Part shown: one piece after another, positions 25,532 through 34,857 of the stretch
Layout of the letters: each line of letters starts with the position of its first letter
How positions within the stretch are numbered: the first letter of the stretch is position 1
From: Rhizorhapis sp. SPR117
GTDB taxonomy: Bacteria > Pseudomonadota > Alphaproteobacteria > Sphingomonadales > Sphingomonadaceae
NCBI RefSeq assembly: GCF_021742065.1
Contig: NZ_JAKKIE010000032.1
Location: 1 to 46,643 of the forward strand
Direction of reading: 5' to 3'
Length of the DNA: 46,643 bases
Made by a program: the position numbers and the translations under genes
The notes under the pieces: generated by a model
Database searches by the model: none
What the model saw: only the letters and a program-made list of their open reading frames with translations
Told to the model about the DNA's origin: nothing

Positions 25532-27055
25532 TCAATCCAGCGAAATCGTCCATTCCCAACGCAACGGGTCGCCATCCATCACTTCAACGCCCTTTGCCGC
25601 CAGCGCATCGCGGACGGCGTCGGAGGTAGCGAAATCCTTCTGCGCGCGGGCGGATTGGCGACGGTCGAGTTCGGCTTCGATTTCCGCTTCGGTGATCTGC
25701 GCGTCCTTCGGGCGGATGCGTAGGTCCGCGCGGTTGAGCGATAACAAACGTAACCCTAGCACCTCGTCCATCGTCGCAATAAGATGCCAACGTCGGTGAT
25801 TGTCGATTGTTGGATCAGATAAGATCTCTTCAATAAATGGCAGGCACTTGGGAGTGTTTAAATCATCACCGATTGCCTCGCTGAAAAGGCGCAATACGAA
25901 CCCAACGTCGGCCTCTTCTCGCTTATCAAGAGGAATCGGAAGAAACAGGCTCGGTGCTTGGACGGGTTTTCCCGTTTGTTGGTGCTCCTTCGAGAGCCTG
26001 ACTTGAATAACCTTAAGCATCCGCTTTAACCGCGTCAGCGCTGCCGCCAAATTTTCCCAACTGAATTCCAGTTCGCTGCGATAATGCGCCTGAAGGCACA
26101 GCATCCGGTAGGCGAGCGGGTGAAACCCCTTGTCGATCAGCAGTTGCAGCCGCAGGAACTCGCCCGCACTCTTGCTCATCTTCCCCGACCGGTCGATCAG
26201 GAAATTATTGTGCATCCACAGCCGCGCGCCCGAATGTTCCCCGCAGTCCAGCGAACCGCACCCTGTTATCGCTTGGTTCTGCGCGATCTCGTTGGGGTGG
26301 TGGATTTCGCGATGGTCGATGCCGCCGGTGTGGATATCGAAGGGCAGGCCCAATAGCTCGCGGCTCATCACCGAGCATTCGAGGTGCCAGCCCGGTGCGC
26401 CCCGGCCCCAGGGCGAATCCCATTCCATCTGCCGCTTCTCGCCCGGCGGCGTCTTGCGCCAGATCGCGAAGTCGGCGGCGTGGCGCTTGCCCTCGACCGC
26501 CTCGATGCGGCCTTCACCCTCCTCTGTGGCCGCGCGCGCAAGGCGGCCATAGTCCGCCACGGTTGAGGTGTCGAAATAGAGGCCGCTGTCGAGTTCGTAG
26601 CAATGCTTGACCGCGATACTCTTCGCGAACTCGATCATCTGCGGGATATAATCGGTGGCGACGGACCAATGGGCAGGCTGACGGATATTCAATGCCTTCA
26701 CGTCCGCCCAATAGGCCTGCGTATAATGCCGCGCGACGTCCCAGATGGATTGCGCCTGTTCGGCTGCCATCTTCTCCATCTTGTCCTCGCCCGCATCGGC
26801 ATCGTCGGTCAGATGCCCGACATCGGTGATGTTGATGACATGGGTGAGGCGATAGTCCTTGAACGAGAGCACGCGCCCCAGCGTGTCGGCGAACACATAG
26901 GCGCGCATATTGCCGATATGCGGATAATTATAGACCGTCGGCCCGCAGGTATAGACCCGCGCCTCGCCTTCATGGATGGGGCGGAACTCCTCGAGCTTTC
27001 GCGTCAGGCTGTTGAAGAGGCGCAGAGGGGCACCGGAGGGAAGTGTGTCGGTCAT
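25532..27055 (-). CDS. cysS: Cysteinyl-tRNA synthetase, with an atypical C-terminal patch
   Basis: 507 residues, longer than the usual ~460-490. The class I HIGH-type motif is [11 protein letters not shown] (about residue 43), KMSKS is in [13 protein letters not shown] (about 296), and the zinc/Cys-binding motifs are YTCGPTVYN and LECSVMS. It charges tRNA-Cys. Residues about 345-440 (DNA about 25735-26030) are clearly AT-richer than the flanks and include an unusual [20 protein letters not shown] stretch, where relatives I recall have a shorter alanine-rich linker before DDLNTP. Catalytic motifs are intact, so the enzyme should work. The patch may be a recombination mosaic. Confidence 0.93.
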   Translation of the reverse strand: MTDTLPSGAPLRLFNSLTRKLEEFRPIHEGEARVYTCGPTVYNYPHIGNMRAYVFADTLGRVLSFKDYRLTHVINITDVGHLTDDADAGEDKMEKMAAEQAQSIWDVARHYTQAYWADVKALNIRQPAHWSVATDYIPQMIEFAKSIAVKHCYELDSGLYFDTSTVADYGRLARAATEEGEGRIEAVEGKRHAADFAIWRKTPPGEKRQMEWDSPWGRGAPGWHLECSVMSRELLGLPFDIHTGGIDHREIHHPNEIAQNQAITGCGSLDCGEHSGARLWMHNNFLIDRSGKMSKSAGEFLRLQLLIDKGFHPLAYRMLCLQAHYRSELEFSWENLAAALTRLKRMLKVIQVRLSKEHQQTGKPVQAPSLFLPIPLDKREEADVGFVLRLFSEAIGDDLNTPKCLPFIEEILSDPTIDNHRRWHLIATMDEVLGLRLLSLNRADLRIRPKDAQITEAEIEAELDRRQSARAQKDFATSDAVRDALAAKGVEVMDGDPLRWEWTISLD

Positions 27056-27100
27056 GGCTGGTCAATGCTGCCGTTGGACCAAGAGGTCAACTCTCTTCCT

Positions 27101-27190
27101 CGTCATTCCCGCGCAGGCGGGAATCCATCTCCCAAGGGTGCGTCGAGCGGGCGGTTCAGGAGCTGGATTCCCGCCTGCGCGGGAATGACG
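27101..27190. repeat. Perfect 27-bp inverted repeat (REP/MITE-like)
   Basis: The arms 27101-27127 and 27164-27190 are exact reverse complements over 27 bp with a 36-bp centre. Each begins CGTCATTCCCGCGCAGGCGG and is itself partly palindromic (CCCGCGCAGGCGGG). It fills the gap between cysS and cobT. Such GTCATTCCCGCG elements recur in intergenic gaps of sphingomonads and other alphaproteobacteria. Confidence 0.9.
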
Positions 27191-27198
27191 CATAGGTT

Positions 27199-29028
27199 TC
27201 AATCCTCGTCGAACAGTCCCGCGAGTTGCTCCACCATGGTTCCACCAAGCTGTTCGGCATCCATGATCGTCACCGCCCGGCGGTAATAGCGGGTCACATC
27301 ATGGCCGATACCGATGGCGATGAGTTGGACTGGCGAACGATTCTCGATCCAGTCGATGACTTGCCGCAGGTGCCGTTCCAGATAGGTGCCGCTGTTGACT
27401 GACAGAGTCGAGTCATCGACCGGCGCGCCATCGCTGATGACCATCAATATGCGGCGGTCTTCGGTGCGGGCAATCAGGCGGCTATGTGCCCAGAGAAGCG
27501 CTTCCCCGTCGATATTTTCCTTCAACAGCCCTTCACGCATCATCAGGCCCAGATTCCGGCGGGCGCGCCGCCACGGATCATCGGCCTTTTTGTAAATGAT
27601 ATGGCGCAGGTCGTTAAGGCGTCCGGGCTGGGGCGGGCGTTCGGCGGCGAGCCAGTCGGCGCGTGCCTGCCCACCCTTCCAAGCGCGGGTGGTAAAGCCC
27701 AATATTTCGGTCTTGACGCCGCAACGCTCCAGCGTGCGGGCCATGATGTCGGCGCTGATCGCGGCAATGCTGATGGGACGACCACGCATGGAACCGCTAT
27801 TGTCGATGAGCAGGGTCACTACCGTGTCACGGAACTCGGTATCGCGTTCCGCCTTGTAGGACAGGGAATGGGCCGGATTGACGACGACCCGTGCAAGGCG
27901 TGCCGCGTCGAGCAGTCCTTCCTCCTGATCGAAGTCCCAGGACCGGGATTGCTGGGCCATCAAGCGGCGCTGCAACCGGTTGGCGAGCTTCGTCACCGCG
28001 CCCTGCATATGGACAAGCTGCTGGTCCAGAAAGCCGCGCAGCCGGTTGAGCTCGTCCTCGTCGCACAGTTCGTCCGCCGCGACCGTCTCGTCAAAGGCGG
28101 TGGACCAGATCTTGTAGTCGAATTGCGGCGTCAGGTCGGACAGCGGCCGGTTGGGCCGGACGGGCATCATCCCCTCCTCGCCCATGTCGCCGGCGTCGCT
28201 GTCCGCGTCGGCGTCGAAATCCTCCTCGCTATATTCGCTCTCGCCGTCCTCGCCTTCGCCCTTGTCCTGCTGTTCACGGCTGTCGGTGGACTGGTCGCTG
28301 TCGCCCTGGCTGTCCGGGTCGTCGCCGCCTTCTTCCTGGTCCTCGCCTTGCTCGTTTTCCTCCTCGGAGCCGTCCTCATCGTTTTCCTCGGGCGGCATGT
28401 CGGCATCGATCAGGTCGAGATGCTCCAGCAGGGCAGTGCTCAGCTTCTGGAACGCCCGCTGATCGTCCAGCGCAAGACCCAGCGCGTCGAGATCTCGCCC
28501 CGCCTTGCTCTCTATCCACTCGCGGATCAGGTCCACGCCCGCCCGCGCGCTCTCGGGCGGCGCTTGCCCCGTCAGCCGCTCGCGGACCATCAGGCTCAGC
28601 GCCGTCGAAAGCGGAACCTCATCCCGCCCCCGCGCCCGGCTGATCGGGTCGGAGCGCATTTTCATGGTCAGCGCTTCGGTCAGGTTCGCGGCGACCCCCG
28701 CCATCTGGCGCGATCCGATCGCCTCCACGCGCGCCTGCTCCACGCTGTCGTACACCGCCCGGGCAATGGCGTCGGCAGGCGCCCCCCGCGCATGGACGGC
28801 GGCATTATGGTGGCGCAGCTTCAACGCAAAGCCGTCGGCAAAACCCCGCGCCTCGGCCACCTGATCGGCGGGCAGGTTGCGACCAGGCATCGGCACCTTG
28901 ATATGCTTTCCCGCCCCATGCGGCGCATCGGCGGTAAAGGCCAGTTCCACCTCCGGGTCGGCCGCGATAGCACGGGATGCCCCGCCCAGCACGGCCTTGA
29001 ATTCGTCAAGGGGCGACCTTTGGGTCAT
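27199..29028 (-). CDS. cobT: Cobaltochelatase-type subunit CobT (VWA protein)
   Basis: 609 residues from ATG 29028, which overlaps the phosphatase stop as ATGA. The N-terminal CobT domain (about 1-215) is followed by a strongly acidic, low-complexity segment (about 220-300, Asp/Glu/Ser/Gln rich). A C-terminal von Willebrand A domain has the MIDAS motif DNSGSM (about residue 410) and ends with [11 protein letters not shown]. With CobS it forms the ATP-driven complex that works with CobN to insert cobalt in aerobic cobalamin synthesis. CobN is not in this window, so another AAA+/VWA role cannot be excluded. Confidence 0.93.
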   Translation of the reverse strand: MTQRSPLDEFKAVLGGASRAIAADPEVELAFTADAPHGAGKHIKVPMPGRNLPADQVAEARGFADGFALKLRHHNAAVHARGAPADAIARAVYDSVEQARVEAIGSRQMAGVAANLTEALTMKMRSDPISRARGRDEVPLSTALSLMVRERLTGQAPPESARAGVDLIREWIESKAGRDLDALGLALDDQRAFQKLSTALLEHLDLIDADMPPEENDEDGSEEENEQGEDQEEGGDDPDSQGDSDQSTDSREQQDKGEGEDGESEYSEEDFDADADSDAGDMGEEGMMPVRPNRPLSDLTPQFDYKIWSTAFDETVAADELCDEDELNRLRGFLDQQLVHMQGAVTKLANRLQRRLMAQQSRSWDFDQEEGLLDAARLARVVVNPAHSLSYKAERDTEFRDTVVTLLIDNSGSMRGRPISIAAISADIMARTLERCGVKTEILGFTTRAWKGGQARADWLAAERPPQPGRLNDLRHIIYKKADDPWRRARRNLGLMMREGLLKENIDGEALLWAHSRLIARTEDRRILMVISDGAPVDDSTLSVNSGTYLERHLRQVIDWIENRSPVQLIAIGIGHDVTRYYRRAVTIMDAEQLGGTMVEQLAGLFDED

Positions 29029-29795
29029 GTTTCGAGCAGATTCGCGCGAATCTGAGTGCATATGTCGACATCCAGGCCGATCGAGGCGAGATAGCCGTTC
29101 AGTCCGCCATGATCCCTGTCCAGCGTGTCGAACATCGCATCGAGATAGGATGCGTCAGCCGTCAGGGCCGGTGCAAGGGCGTCCGGGGATTGTGCACCCG
29201 ACCTGCCTTTCCATCCGGCAACGAGCCGGGTGAAATCGGCGACATCATTTGTCAGCAGATAGTCTTGCAGGATGGTTTCGCGCGGCACGTCCAAAGCGGA
29301 CAGAATCAGCGCGGCGCCTACTCCCGTGCGGTCCTTGCCGGCCGAGCAGTTGATGAGCATCGGCACATGTCCCGCCGCCAGCCGCTCGAACATGACCCGG
29401 TAAGCGGGACCGTGATCGGTCGGAATATTTCGGTAGACCGCGATCATCAGGTCGCGCATCATTTCTGCAGTTTTTTCCCGTTTGCCGTACATCCGGGACA
29501 ATAAGCCGGTGTCCTCGCTATAATCCCGTGCAAAATAGCTGGTCTGCCCCGCGTGCCAGCGGGTGGGATGGGACGCACGCTCGTCGCCGCGCCGGAAATC
29601 GCATATGGTCGCTATGCCCAGCGTCGCCAGATGAGCCTCGTCCTCCGGAGTCAGCATGCTCATGACGCCGGACCTGTAGAGCGTTCGGGTCTTTACCCGA
29701 TTGCCATCCACCGTCTCGTAACCGCCAAAATCCCGCAGGTTGAAGCCACCGCTGAGCGGCAGCAGTCGCGATGCGTCGGCGGCGATGCGGGTCAT
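29025..29795 (-). CDS. Tyrosine/serine protein phosphatase
   Basis: 256 residues from ATG 29795. The start overlaps the cobS stop as ATGA, and the stop overlaps the cobT start the same way. The N-terminal [14 protein letters not shown] and [11 protein letters not shown] segments, CDFRRGDER, and the P-loop [15 protein letters not shown] (C-x5-R, about residue 160) define the Y_phosphatase3/PTP-SIL fold. An Asn stands before the Cys where His is common. It is probably cytoplasmic, acting on phosphoproteins or other phosphoesters. Lying between two halves of a chelatase by two 4-bp overlaps suggests co-translation with CobS and CobT; no functional link is established. Confidence 0.88.
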   Translation of the reverse strand: MTRIAADASRLLPLSGGFNLRDFGGYETVDGNRVKTRTLYRSGVMSMLTPEDEAHLATLGIATICDFRRGDERASHPTRWHAGQTSYFARDYSEDTGLLSRMYGKREKTAEMMRDLMIAVYRNIPTDHGPAYRVMFERLAAGHVPMLINCSAGKDRTGVGAALILSALDVPRETILQDYLLTNDVADFTRLVAGWKGRSGAQSPDALAPALTADASYLDAMFDTLDRDHGGLNGYLASIGLDVDICTQIRANLLET

Positions 29796-30799
29796 TCCGC
29801 CCGCCCCACGATACTCTCGGGCAGATCCTCGCCGAACACGCGCTGATAATATTCCGCCACCAGCGTGCGTTCCGCCTCGTCGCATTTGTTGAGGAAGGAC
29901 AGGCGGAAGGCAAAGCCTACGCTGTTGAAGATCAGGGCATTTTGCGCCCAACTGATAACTGTGCGGGGGCTCATGACCGTGGAAATGTCGCCATTGACGA
30001 AACCACGGCGGGTGAGATCCGCCACTTTGATCATGTTTTCGACCGTTTTCTTGCCGTCGACATGGTCATATTCGCCCGATTTGGCGAGAACAATCTGCGC
30101 CTCCGTCGCGGCAGGAAGATAGTTCAGCGTGACGACAATGTTCCAGCGATCCATCTGACCCTGGTTGATCTGCTGTGTGCCATGATACAGGCCAGTCGTG
30201 TCGCCAAGACCGATGGTGTTCGAGGTCGCGAACAGGCGGAACCAGCGATTGGGACGGATGACGCGATTCTGATCGAGCAGGGTCATCTTGCCGTCGGTTT
30301 CCAGCACGCGCTGGATGACGAACATCACGTCGGGGCGGCCGGCGTCATATTCGTCGAAGACCAGTGCGACGGGGTGTTGAAGCGCCCAGGGGAGCAGCCC
30401 TTCCTTGAACTCGGTTACCTGCTGCCCGTCTTTCAAAACGATGGCGTCGCGGCCGACAAGGTCGATGCGGCTGATATGCGCGTCCAGATTGATGCGGATA
30501 CATGGCCAGTTGAGACGCGCGGCGACCTGTTCGATATGCGTCGATTTGCCAGTGCCATGATAGCCCTGCACCATGCAGCGGCGATTATGGGCAAAGCCTG
30601 CGAGAATGGCCATCGTCGTATCGGGGTCGAACACATAGGCGGGGTCAATGTCGGGCACCCGCTCATCGGCTTGCGAAAATGCGGGAATGTCCATGTCCAT
30701 ATCGATGCCAAAGACCTTGCGGGCATTCACGACCTTGTCGGGTGCCTCCATCAGCGTTTCGGCACGCGTGTCGGGCTGGGCATTTGGGATGTCGGTCAT
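29792..30799 (-). CDS. cobS: Cobaltochelatase-type subunit CobS (AAA+ ATPase)
   Basis: 335 residues. Walker A is [18 protein letters not shown] (about residue 82), Walker B is [14 protein letters not shown] (about 145), and sensor region [19 protein letters not shown]. The N-terminal [25 protein letters not shown] segment is a CobS signature. A MoxR-class ATPase that partners the VWA protein CobT. First gene of a three-gene coupled unit cobS-phosphatase-cobT on the minus strand. The 173-bp upstream gap carries a palindromic repeat. Confidence 0.94.
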   Translation of the reverse strand: MTDIPNAQPDTRAETLMEAPDKVVNARKVFGIDMDMDIPAFSQADERVPDIDPAYVFDPDTTMAILAGFAHNRRCMVQGYHGTGKSTHIEQVAARLNWPCIRINLDAHISRIDLVGRDAIVLKDGQQVTEFKEGLLPWALQHPVALVFDEYDAGRPDVMFVIQRVLETDGKMTLLDQNRVIRPNRWFRLFATSNTIGLGDTTGLYHGTQQINQGQMDRWNIVVTLNYLPAATEAQIVLAKSGEYDHVDGKKTVENMIKVADLTRRGFVNGDISTVMSPRTVISWAQNALIFNSVGFAFRLSFLNKCDEAERTLVAEYYQRVFGEDLPESIVGRAE

Positions 30800-30833
30800 A
30801 TCATTGCCTTGGCTTTAATTTGAATCACATAGT

Positions 30834-30946
30834 CCTTCGATACGCCATTTCGACTTCGCTCAATGGCTACTCAGGACGAACGGCATTTTCCTCTGAACCG
30901 TTTGTGCTGCGTAGGCTCTGAGCATAGTCGAAGAGCCGTATCGAAG
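30834..30946. repeat. Compound palindromic repeat between cobS and the J-domain gene
   Basis: Outer arms CTTCGATACG (30835-30844) and CGTATCGAAG (30937-30946) are perfectly inverted. Inside are facing blocks GGCTACTCAGGACGAACGG and CCGTTTGTGCTGCGTAGGC that are imperfectly inverted. The inner CCGTTTGTG..GTCGAAGAGCC core is related to the repeats at 39376 and 42157. Typical layout of intergenic REP elements in sphingomonads. Confidence 0.75.
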
Positions 30947-30972
30947 CATCCCTGCGTTCATATGATAGGGAA

Positions 30973-31587
30973 TCAGACAAATGCCGGGGCTTTGCGAAGG
31001 TGCGTATAGGCAGAAATTGTATCCTGCAATGCTTTCTCATGGCTGCGATCGCCGCCATTGCGGTCAGGGTGATATTTTCGGACCAGCTCCGCGTAACGCC
31101 GCCGTAGTGTGGTCCGGTCGGCATCCACCTCAAGGCCAAGCGTCTTTAACGCCCTGCGGTCATCGCTCGATAATGGTCGCGCATCCTGACGCGCCCGGGC
31201 TTCATGCATTTTCTCCTGGAACCGGGCGCCAATAGCATCGAGCGGGTCAGCGAAATCCTGCCAGCGTGGTTGCGGGTTGGCGCCATTGGTCGCAAAGGCG
31301 CGGGTTTCCTGCTCCCATCCGGCATAGGGACGTTGCGCATCGTAGATTTCGTCGGCGCTCATGCCGCTGAAATAATTATAGCTCTGGTTGAATTCGCGGA
31401 CATGATCCAGGCACAGCCACCGCCATCCTTCCGGGCGATTTGCGGTGCCGCCCCTGCTGCCTTCGGGCAAAGCGCGGAATTCACCGGTTTGTTTGCAGCC
31501 GGAAACGGCGCACGGAGTCTCGCGCCCTTCCACCCGTCCGTGGAAACGATTGTGCCTTTGTCTTGATCGGGATGGATCGCTTGCCAA
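30973..31587 (-). CDS. J-domain protein
   Basis: 204 residues from TTG 31587. The C-terminal J-domain (about residues 148-204) contains LGLEVDADRTTLRRRYAEL and the HPD motif in RKYHPDRNGGD. It lacks the Gly/Phe and zinc regions of DnaJ. The N-terminal part has FHGRVEGRETPCAVSGC and WLCLDHVREFN, a possible Cys/His metal site. It would stimulate an Hsp70 partner. Location next to bolA (divergent, 55 bp) and cobS is a recurrent alphaproteobacterial arrangement. The TTG start has only a weak GGAT upstream. Confidence 0.88.
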   Translation of the reverse strand: MASDPSRSRQRHNRFHGRVEGRETPCAVSGCKQTGEFRALPEGSRGGTANRPEGWRWLCLDHVREFNQSYNYFSGMSADEIYDAQRPYAGWEQETRAFATNGANPQPRWQDFADPLDAIGARFQEKMHEARARQDARPLSSDDRRALKTLGLEVDADRTTLRRRYAELVRKYHPDRNGGDRSHEKALQDTISAYTHLRKAPAFV

Positions 31588-31642
31588 AATAAATCCTGAG
31601 ATATGCTGTCAAAAGAGGAATCGAAAAGGATATATAGGCAAT

Positions 31643-31927
31643 ATGACCCAAATATCGAAAGGCCCTGTGGCCAAAGAAATGGAACAAAGACTGCAAGCGG
31701 CCCTGTCGCCGGTGCAACTCGCCGTTATCAACGACAGCGCGAAACATAGTGGCCATATGGGTGATGACGGCTCGGGCGAGAGCCATTTCACCGTGGAAAT
31801 CGTCGCAGACGCTTTTGCCGGGCAAAGCCGGGTGAACCGGCAGCGCATGGTCAACAAAGCATTAGGCGATATCATGACGGAAAAGGTGCACGCCATGGCC
31901 ATCAAGGCGAAGGCGCCGGGCGAATGA
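31643..31927 (+). CDS. BolA family protein
   Basis: 94 residues from ATG 31643 (MTQISKGPVAKEMEQRLQ); the frame upstream is the J-domain shadow. BolA fold signatures are HSGHMGDDGSGESHFTVEIV, SRVNRQRMVNKAL and EKVHAMAIKAKAP, with conserved His residues that bind [2Fe-2S] clusters with monothiol glutaredoxins. The role is in iron-sulfur or iron handling, or transcription modulation. It diverges from the J-domain gene and is followed 25 bp later by the pirin gene. Confidence 0.93.
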   Translation: MTQISKGPVAKEMEQRLQAALSPVQLAVINDSAKHSGHMGDDGSGESHFTVEIVADAFAGQSRVNRQRMVNKALGDIMTEKVHAMAIKAKAPGE

Positions 31928-31952
31928 CCGTCTGCAAATGGAAGGGCAGAAC

Positions 31953-32855
31953 ATGACTGACGACCCGATCATTCAGACCATTGCATCGGTTACGCACGAC
32001 CTGGGTGACTTTCGCGTACACAGATGTTTGCCTGCAAAGGAGCGGACCATGGTCGGGCCGTTCATTTTTTTCGATCAGGCGGGGCCGGCGAAGCTTGCAC
32101 CGGGGCAGGGCGTTGATGTGCGCCCGCATCCACACATCAATCTGGCAACGGTGACATATATGTATGAAGGCAGCTTCATGCATCGCGATTCGCTGGGATC
32201 GCAGCAGTTGATAGAACCGGGCGCGGTCAATCTGATGACGGCGGGCAGCGGTATCGTTCACAGCGAACGTTCACCCGATGATGACAGGGCGAAGGCATCG
32301 AAACTGTCAGCAATTCAGACATGGCTGGCGCTGCCCGACGGGCGAGAGGAGATGGACCCCGCCTTCGAACATGTACCGCAGGATTCCCTGCCTGTGATTG
32401 AGGGGCATTTTGCCCGTGCGCGTGTCATCATGGGCAGGCTCTGGGGTCAGCGCGCGCCCGTCAGCACCTATGCCGACACCATCTATGCCGATATCAACCT
32501 GCAACCCGGTGGAGCGGTGCCGATCGATGCGGAAGTTGAAGAGCGGGCGGTCTATCTGGCTGGTGGGGATGCGGCGCTCGACAATATGGCGCTTGCACCC
32601 ATGACGCTATACGTCCTGCGTCCCGGCCTTCACGCGACCTTGCGCAGCGTGGATGGCGGACGCGTGATGCTGTTTGGAGGGGAGGGCTTTTCCACGCCGC
32701 GCCATGTTTGGTGGAATTTCGTGTCGTCCAGCAAGGATCGGATCATGACGGCGCGAGATGATTGGAAGGCAGGTCGTTTCGCGACCATTCCGGGCGATGC
32801 CGACGACTATATTCCTATTCCGGAGGGGCAGCCCAAGACCGTGAGTTATCCCTGA
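31953..32855 (+). CDS. Pirin family protein
   Basis: 300 residues from ATG 31953; GGAAGGG lies about 10 bp upstream, and the earlier ATG 31938 is less likely. The N-terminal cupin carries the metal ligands in RPHPHINLATVTYMYEG and GSGIVHSERS (His, His, His and a Glu/Ser region), with FIFFDQAGPA before them. A C-terminal cupin (about 180-290) has GEGFSTPRHVWWNFVSSS, typical of pirins. Some pirins have quercetinase activity and others are regulators; which applies here is unknown. Probably co-transcribed with bolA. Confidence 0.92.
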   Translation: MTDDPIIQTIASVTHDLGDFRVHRCLPAKERTMVGPFIFFDQAGPAKLAPGQGVDVRPHPHINLATVTYMYEGSFMHRDSLGSQQLIEPGAVNLMTAGSGIVHSERSPDDDRAKASKLSAIQTWLALPDGREEMDPAFEHVPQDSLPVIEGHFARARVIMGRLWGQRAPVSTYADTIYADINLQPGGAVPIDAEVEERAVYLAGGDAALDNMALAPMTLYVLRPGLHATLRSVDGGRVMLFGGEGFSTPRHVWWNFVSSSKDRIMTARDDWKAGRFATIPGDADDYIPIPEGQPKTVSYP

Positions 32856-32865
32856 ATATATGGGG

Positions 32866-34206
32866 CTACGGCTTTGCTGCTGAATTGCTCACACGCCAGA
32901 TCACTCCGCCGACATCGTCGCTGACCAACAGCGCGCCATCCTTGGCGACAAGCACATCCACCGGGCGGCCGCGAGCTTCGTTCTCGTTGTTCAGAAAGCC
33001 TGTGAGAAGATCGACGGGCAGGCCCTGCGGTGTGCCATTGTCATCGAACTTTACGAACACGACCTTGTATCCGGCAAGCGGCTTGCGATTCCAGCTTCCG
33101 TGCAGAGCAATGAACGCGCCACTGCTGAAAGCTTTGCTGAGCTTTGCGTCATCATTGGCAAAACTGAGGCCGAGCGGGGCGGTGTGGCTACCCAGACCAT
33201 AATCGGGACGATGCGTATATTCGCGCAGATCCGGCCGGCCCGGCTCCACGCGCTTGTCCTCATATCCCCCCCAGTAATTCCAGGGCCAGCCATAGAAAGC
33301 GCCGAATTCGACACGAGTCAGAAAATCCGGCACCAGATCGGAACCCAGCATGTCGCGTTCATTGACGACCGCCCAAAGTTCACCGCTATGGGGTTCCCAT
33401 GCCATGCCAACGGGGTTGCGCAGACCGCTGGCGAAGATGCGATAGTCGCCGGTCTTTGGATCGACCTCCAATATGGCGGCGCGGTTTTCCTCTTTATCCA
33501 GGCCATATTCGCCAATATTGCTTGCCGACCCGACCGCGACATAGAGGCGCGATCCATCGGCGCTGGCGACCAGGTTTCGGGTCCAGTGAAAATTGGGCGC
33601 TTGCCGGGGCAGGTTCAGTATCTTGCGGCCCTTGGCGGTAATCTGCGTTTCACCTTCCTTGTAGGGAAAGGCCATCAGGGCGTCGGTGTTGGCGACGTAC
33701 AGGGTGTTGCCGACCAACGCCATGCCATAGGGGGAATTCAGCCCCTTCAGCAAAATATGACGGGCGTCCGCCTTGCCATCGCCATCGGTATCGCGCAGCA
33801 GGCTGATACGATTGGCGGAGGGGGCAACGGCGCCAGCGGAAGACATCAGCCTTTCCATCACAAAACCAGTGACGCCACCAACTTCGCGGGACGGGCTGTT
33901 GGTTTCAGCCACCAATATATCGCCATTGGGCAGGCGGATCATCGAGCGGGGATGAGCAAGTCCACCGGCAAAGCGGACCACTTCGAGTCCCGCTGCTGCA
34001 ACAGGTTTTTCGCCATCGCGCCAACCCACCGCCTTTGCGATGTTCATGGTCGGAATGAATTCCTTGCGTGGGGCAGTGATCATTGGTTCCCGACCGGACA
34101 ACTGCTTGACCGTTAGTTGCGCGGTGTCGCCGCGCGAGAGGTAAAACAAAGCACCGCCAGCAATGACAAGGCAGAGAAGCGCGAACAGGGACAGATGCTT
34201 GATCAT
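32866..34206 (-). CDS. PQQ-type sugar dehydrogenase-like beta-propeller protein
   Basis: 446 residues. An N-terminal membrane anchor/signal (about 4-23) precedes a six-bladed GSDH/sorbosone dehydrogenase-like propeller: FAGGLAHPRSMIRLPNGDIL, LRDTDGDGKADARHILLKG, NLVASADGSRLYVAVGS, SGLRNPVGMAWEP, HTAPLGLSF, HGSWNRKPLAGYKVV and DVGGVIWRVS. The DTDGDGKAD loop could bind calcium. It likely oxidises a sugar or aldehyde in the periplasm using PQQ; the family also holds members without proven activity. Convergent with the pirin gene (10 bp between stops). Confidence 0.87.
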   Translation of the reverse strand: MIKHLSLFALLCLVIAGGALFYLSRGDTAQLTVKQLSGREPMITAPRKEFIPTMNIAKAVGWRDGEKPVAAAGLEVVRFAGGLAHPRSMIRLPNGDILVAETNSPSREVGGVTGFVMERLMSSAGAVAPSANRISLLRDTDGDGKADARHILLKGLNSPYGMALVGNTLYVANTDALMAFPYKEGETQITAKGRKILNLPRQAPNFHWTRNLVASADGSRLYVAVGSASNIGEYGLDKEENRAAILEVDPKTGDYRIFASGLRNPVGMAWEPHSGELWAVVNERDMLGSDLVPDFLTRVEFGAFYGWPWNYWGGYEDKRVEPGRPDLREYTHRPDYGLGSHTAPLGLSFANDDAKLSKAFSSGAFIALHGSWNRKPLAGYKVVFVKFDDNGTPQGLPVDLLTGFLNNENEARGRPVDVLVAKDGALLVSDDVGGVIWRVSNSAAKP

Positions 34207-34253
34207 GGCGCCTAACTATGCGGTTGCGTCCCGGCGCACAAGGCGGTCGGCCA

Positions 34254-34430
34254 TTATTTGCGGCGGTCGTACCACCACATCAACAATCCGATCGCCATGC
34301 CTGTTCCCACTCCGGCGAGCAGGCCGATAGAGGGCTGTCCCATTAAACCTCCGGCGATTACACCCGTTATGGAGGATAGGGCGATGATGGCGCCCGCGCC
34401 CCGTGCGTTTTGTGGCTGATTATTGCTCAT
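34254..34430 (-). CDS. Small membrane protein (58 aa)
   Basis: ATG 34430 to TAA 34254-34256, beginning MSNNQPQNARGAGAI. Two hydrophobic Gly-rich stretches (IIALSSITGVIAGGLMG and SIGLLAGVGTGMAIGLLMWW) are followed by a positive tail YDRRK, fitting a two-pass inner-membrane hairpin. It was too short for routine detection. It lies 47 bp upstream of the sugar dehydrogenase gene on the same strand. No family recognised. Confidence 0.65.
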   Translation of the reverse strand: MSNNQPQNARGAGAIIALSSITGVIAGGLMGQPSIGLLAGVGTGMAIGLLMWWYDRRK

Positions 34431-34628
34431 TTGCGCCTATTGCCACGCTTCATCCCGGGACACCAGACGTCCTGATCTGGGAATAATGTCCCGGATTGGC
34501 ATTTGGATAACAACCCGTTGACTATCGGATGACGCATATCCCCACATTTCCCTGATATTGGCACGCCGGTTGAATGAGCTTTCCCGAAATGTCCATGGTC
34601 GCTTGTGACCACTGTCGGGAGAATCGGA

Positions 34629-34838
34629 TTGCTGTTGCCCTATGTGTCGAACCGCAAAAGCTTTGAAGATGCTCAGACGCTTATAGACCTTCATGGCGAT
34701 AATGCCGGTTTCGAAGCCGCAGCGCGTGCCGATCGCAGCCGGGACCTGGGTAATCACATCCATTTCTGCCACTGGCGTCAGATCGAACGCCTGATCATAT
34801 TGCTGTCCATCGACGAAGTCGTCGGCACGGTGCATTGA
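34629..34838 (+). CDS. Small conserved-looking cytoplasmic protein (69 aa)
   Basis: Starts probably at TTG 34629 with GGGAGA 6 bp upstream; GTG 34605 is in frame further up. Core residues FEDAQTLIDLHGDNAGFEAAARADRSRDLGN then HFCHWRQIERLIILLS read like small alpha-helical proteins common in sphingomonads. No signal or membrane segment. It is convergent with argC (stops 19 bp apart). The 198 bp upstream hold no other gene that I can see. Function unknown. Confidence 0.6.
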   Translation: MLLPYVSNRKSFEDAQTLIDLHGDNAGFEAAARADRSRDLGNHIHFCHWRQIERLIILLSIDEVVGTVH

Positions 34839-34857
34839 ACCCGGCTTTGATCTGGGC

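Noticed and set aside
27484..29055. Long open frame opposite cobT (over 500 codons)
   Set aside because: Shadow of cobT caused by high GC and its acidic repeat; the translation has no family features, and the cobT frame is unmistakable.
29771..30823. 350-codon frame opposite cobS
   Set aside because: Mirror of cobS with no start context or family features.
33100..34116. 338-codon frame opposite the sugar dehydrogenase
   Set aside because: GC-driven shadow; the minus-strand product has clear beta-propeller motifs.
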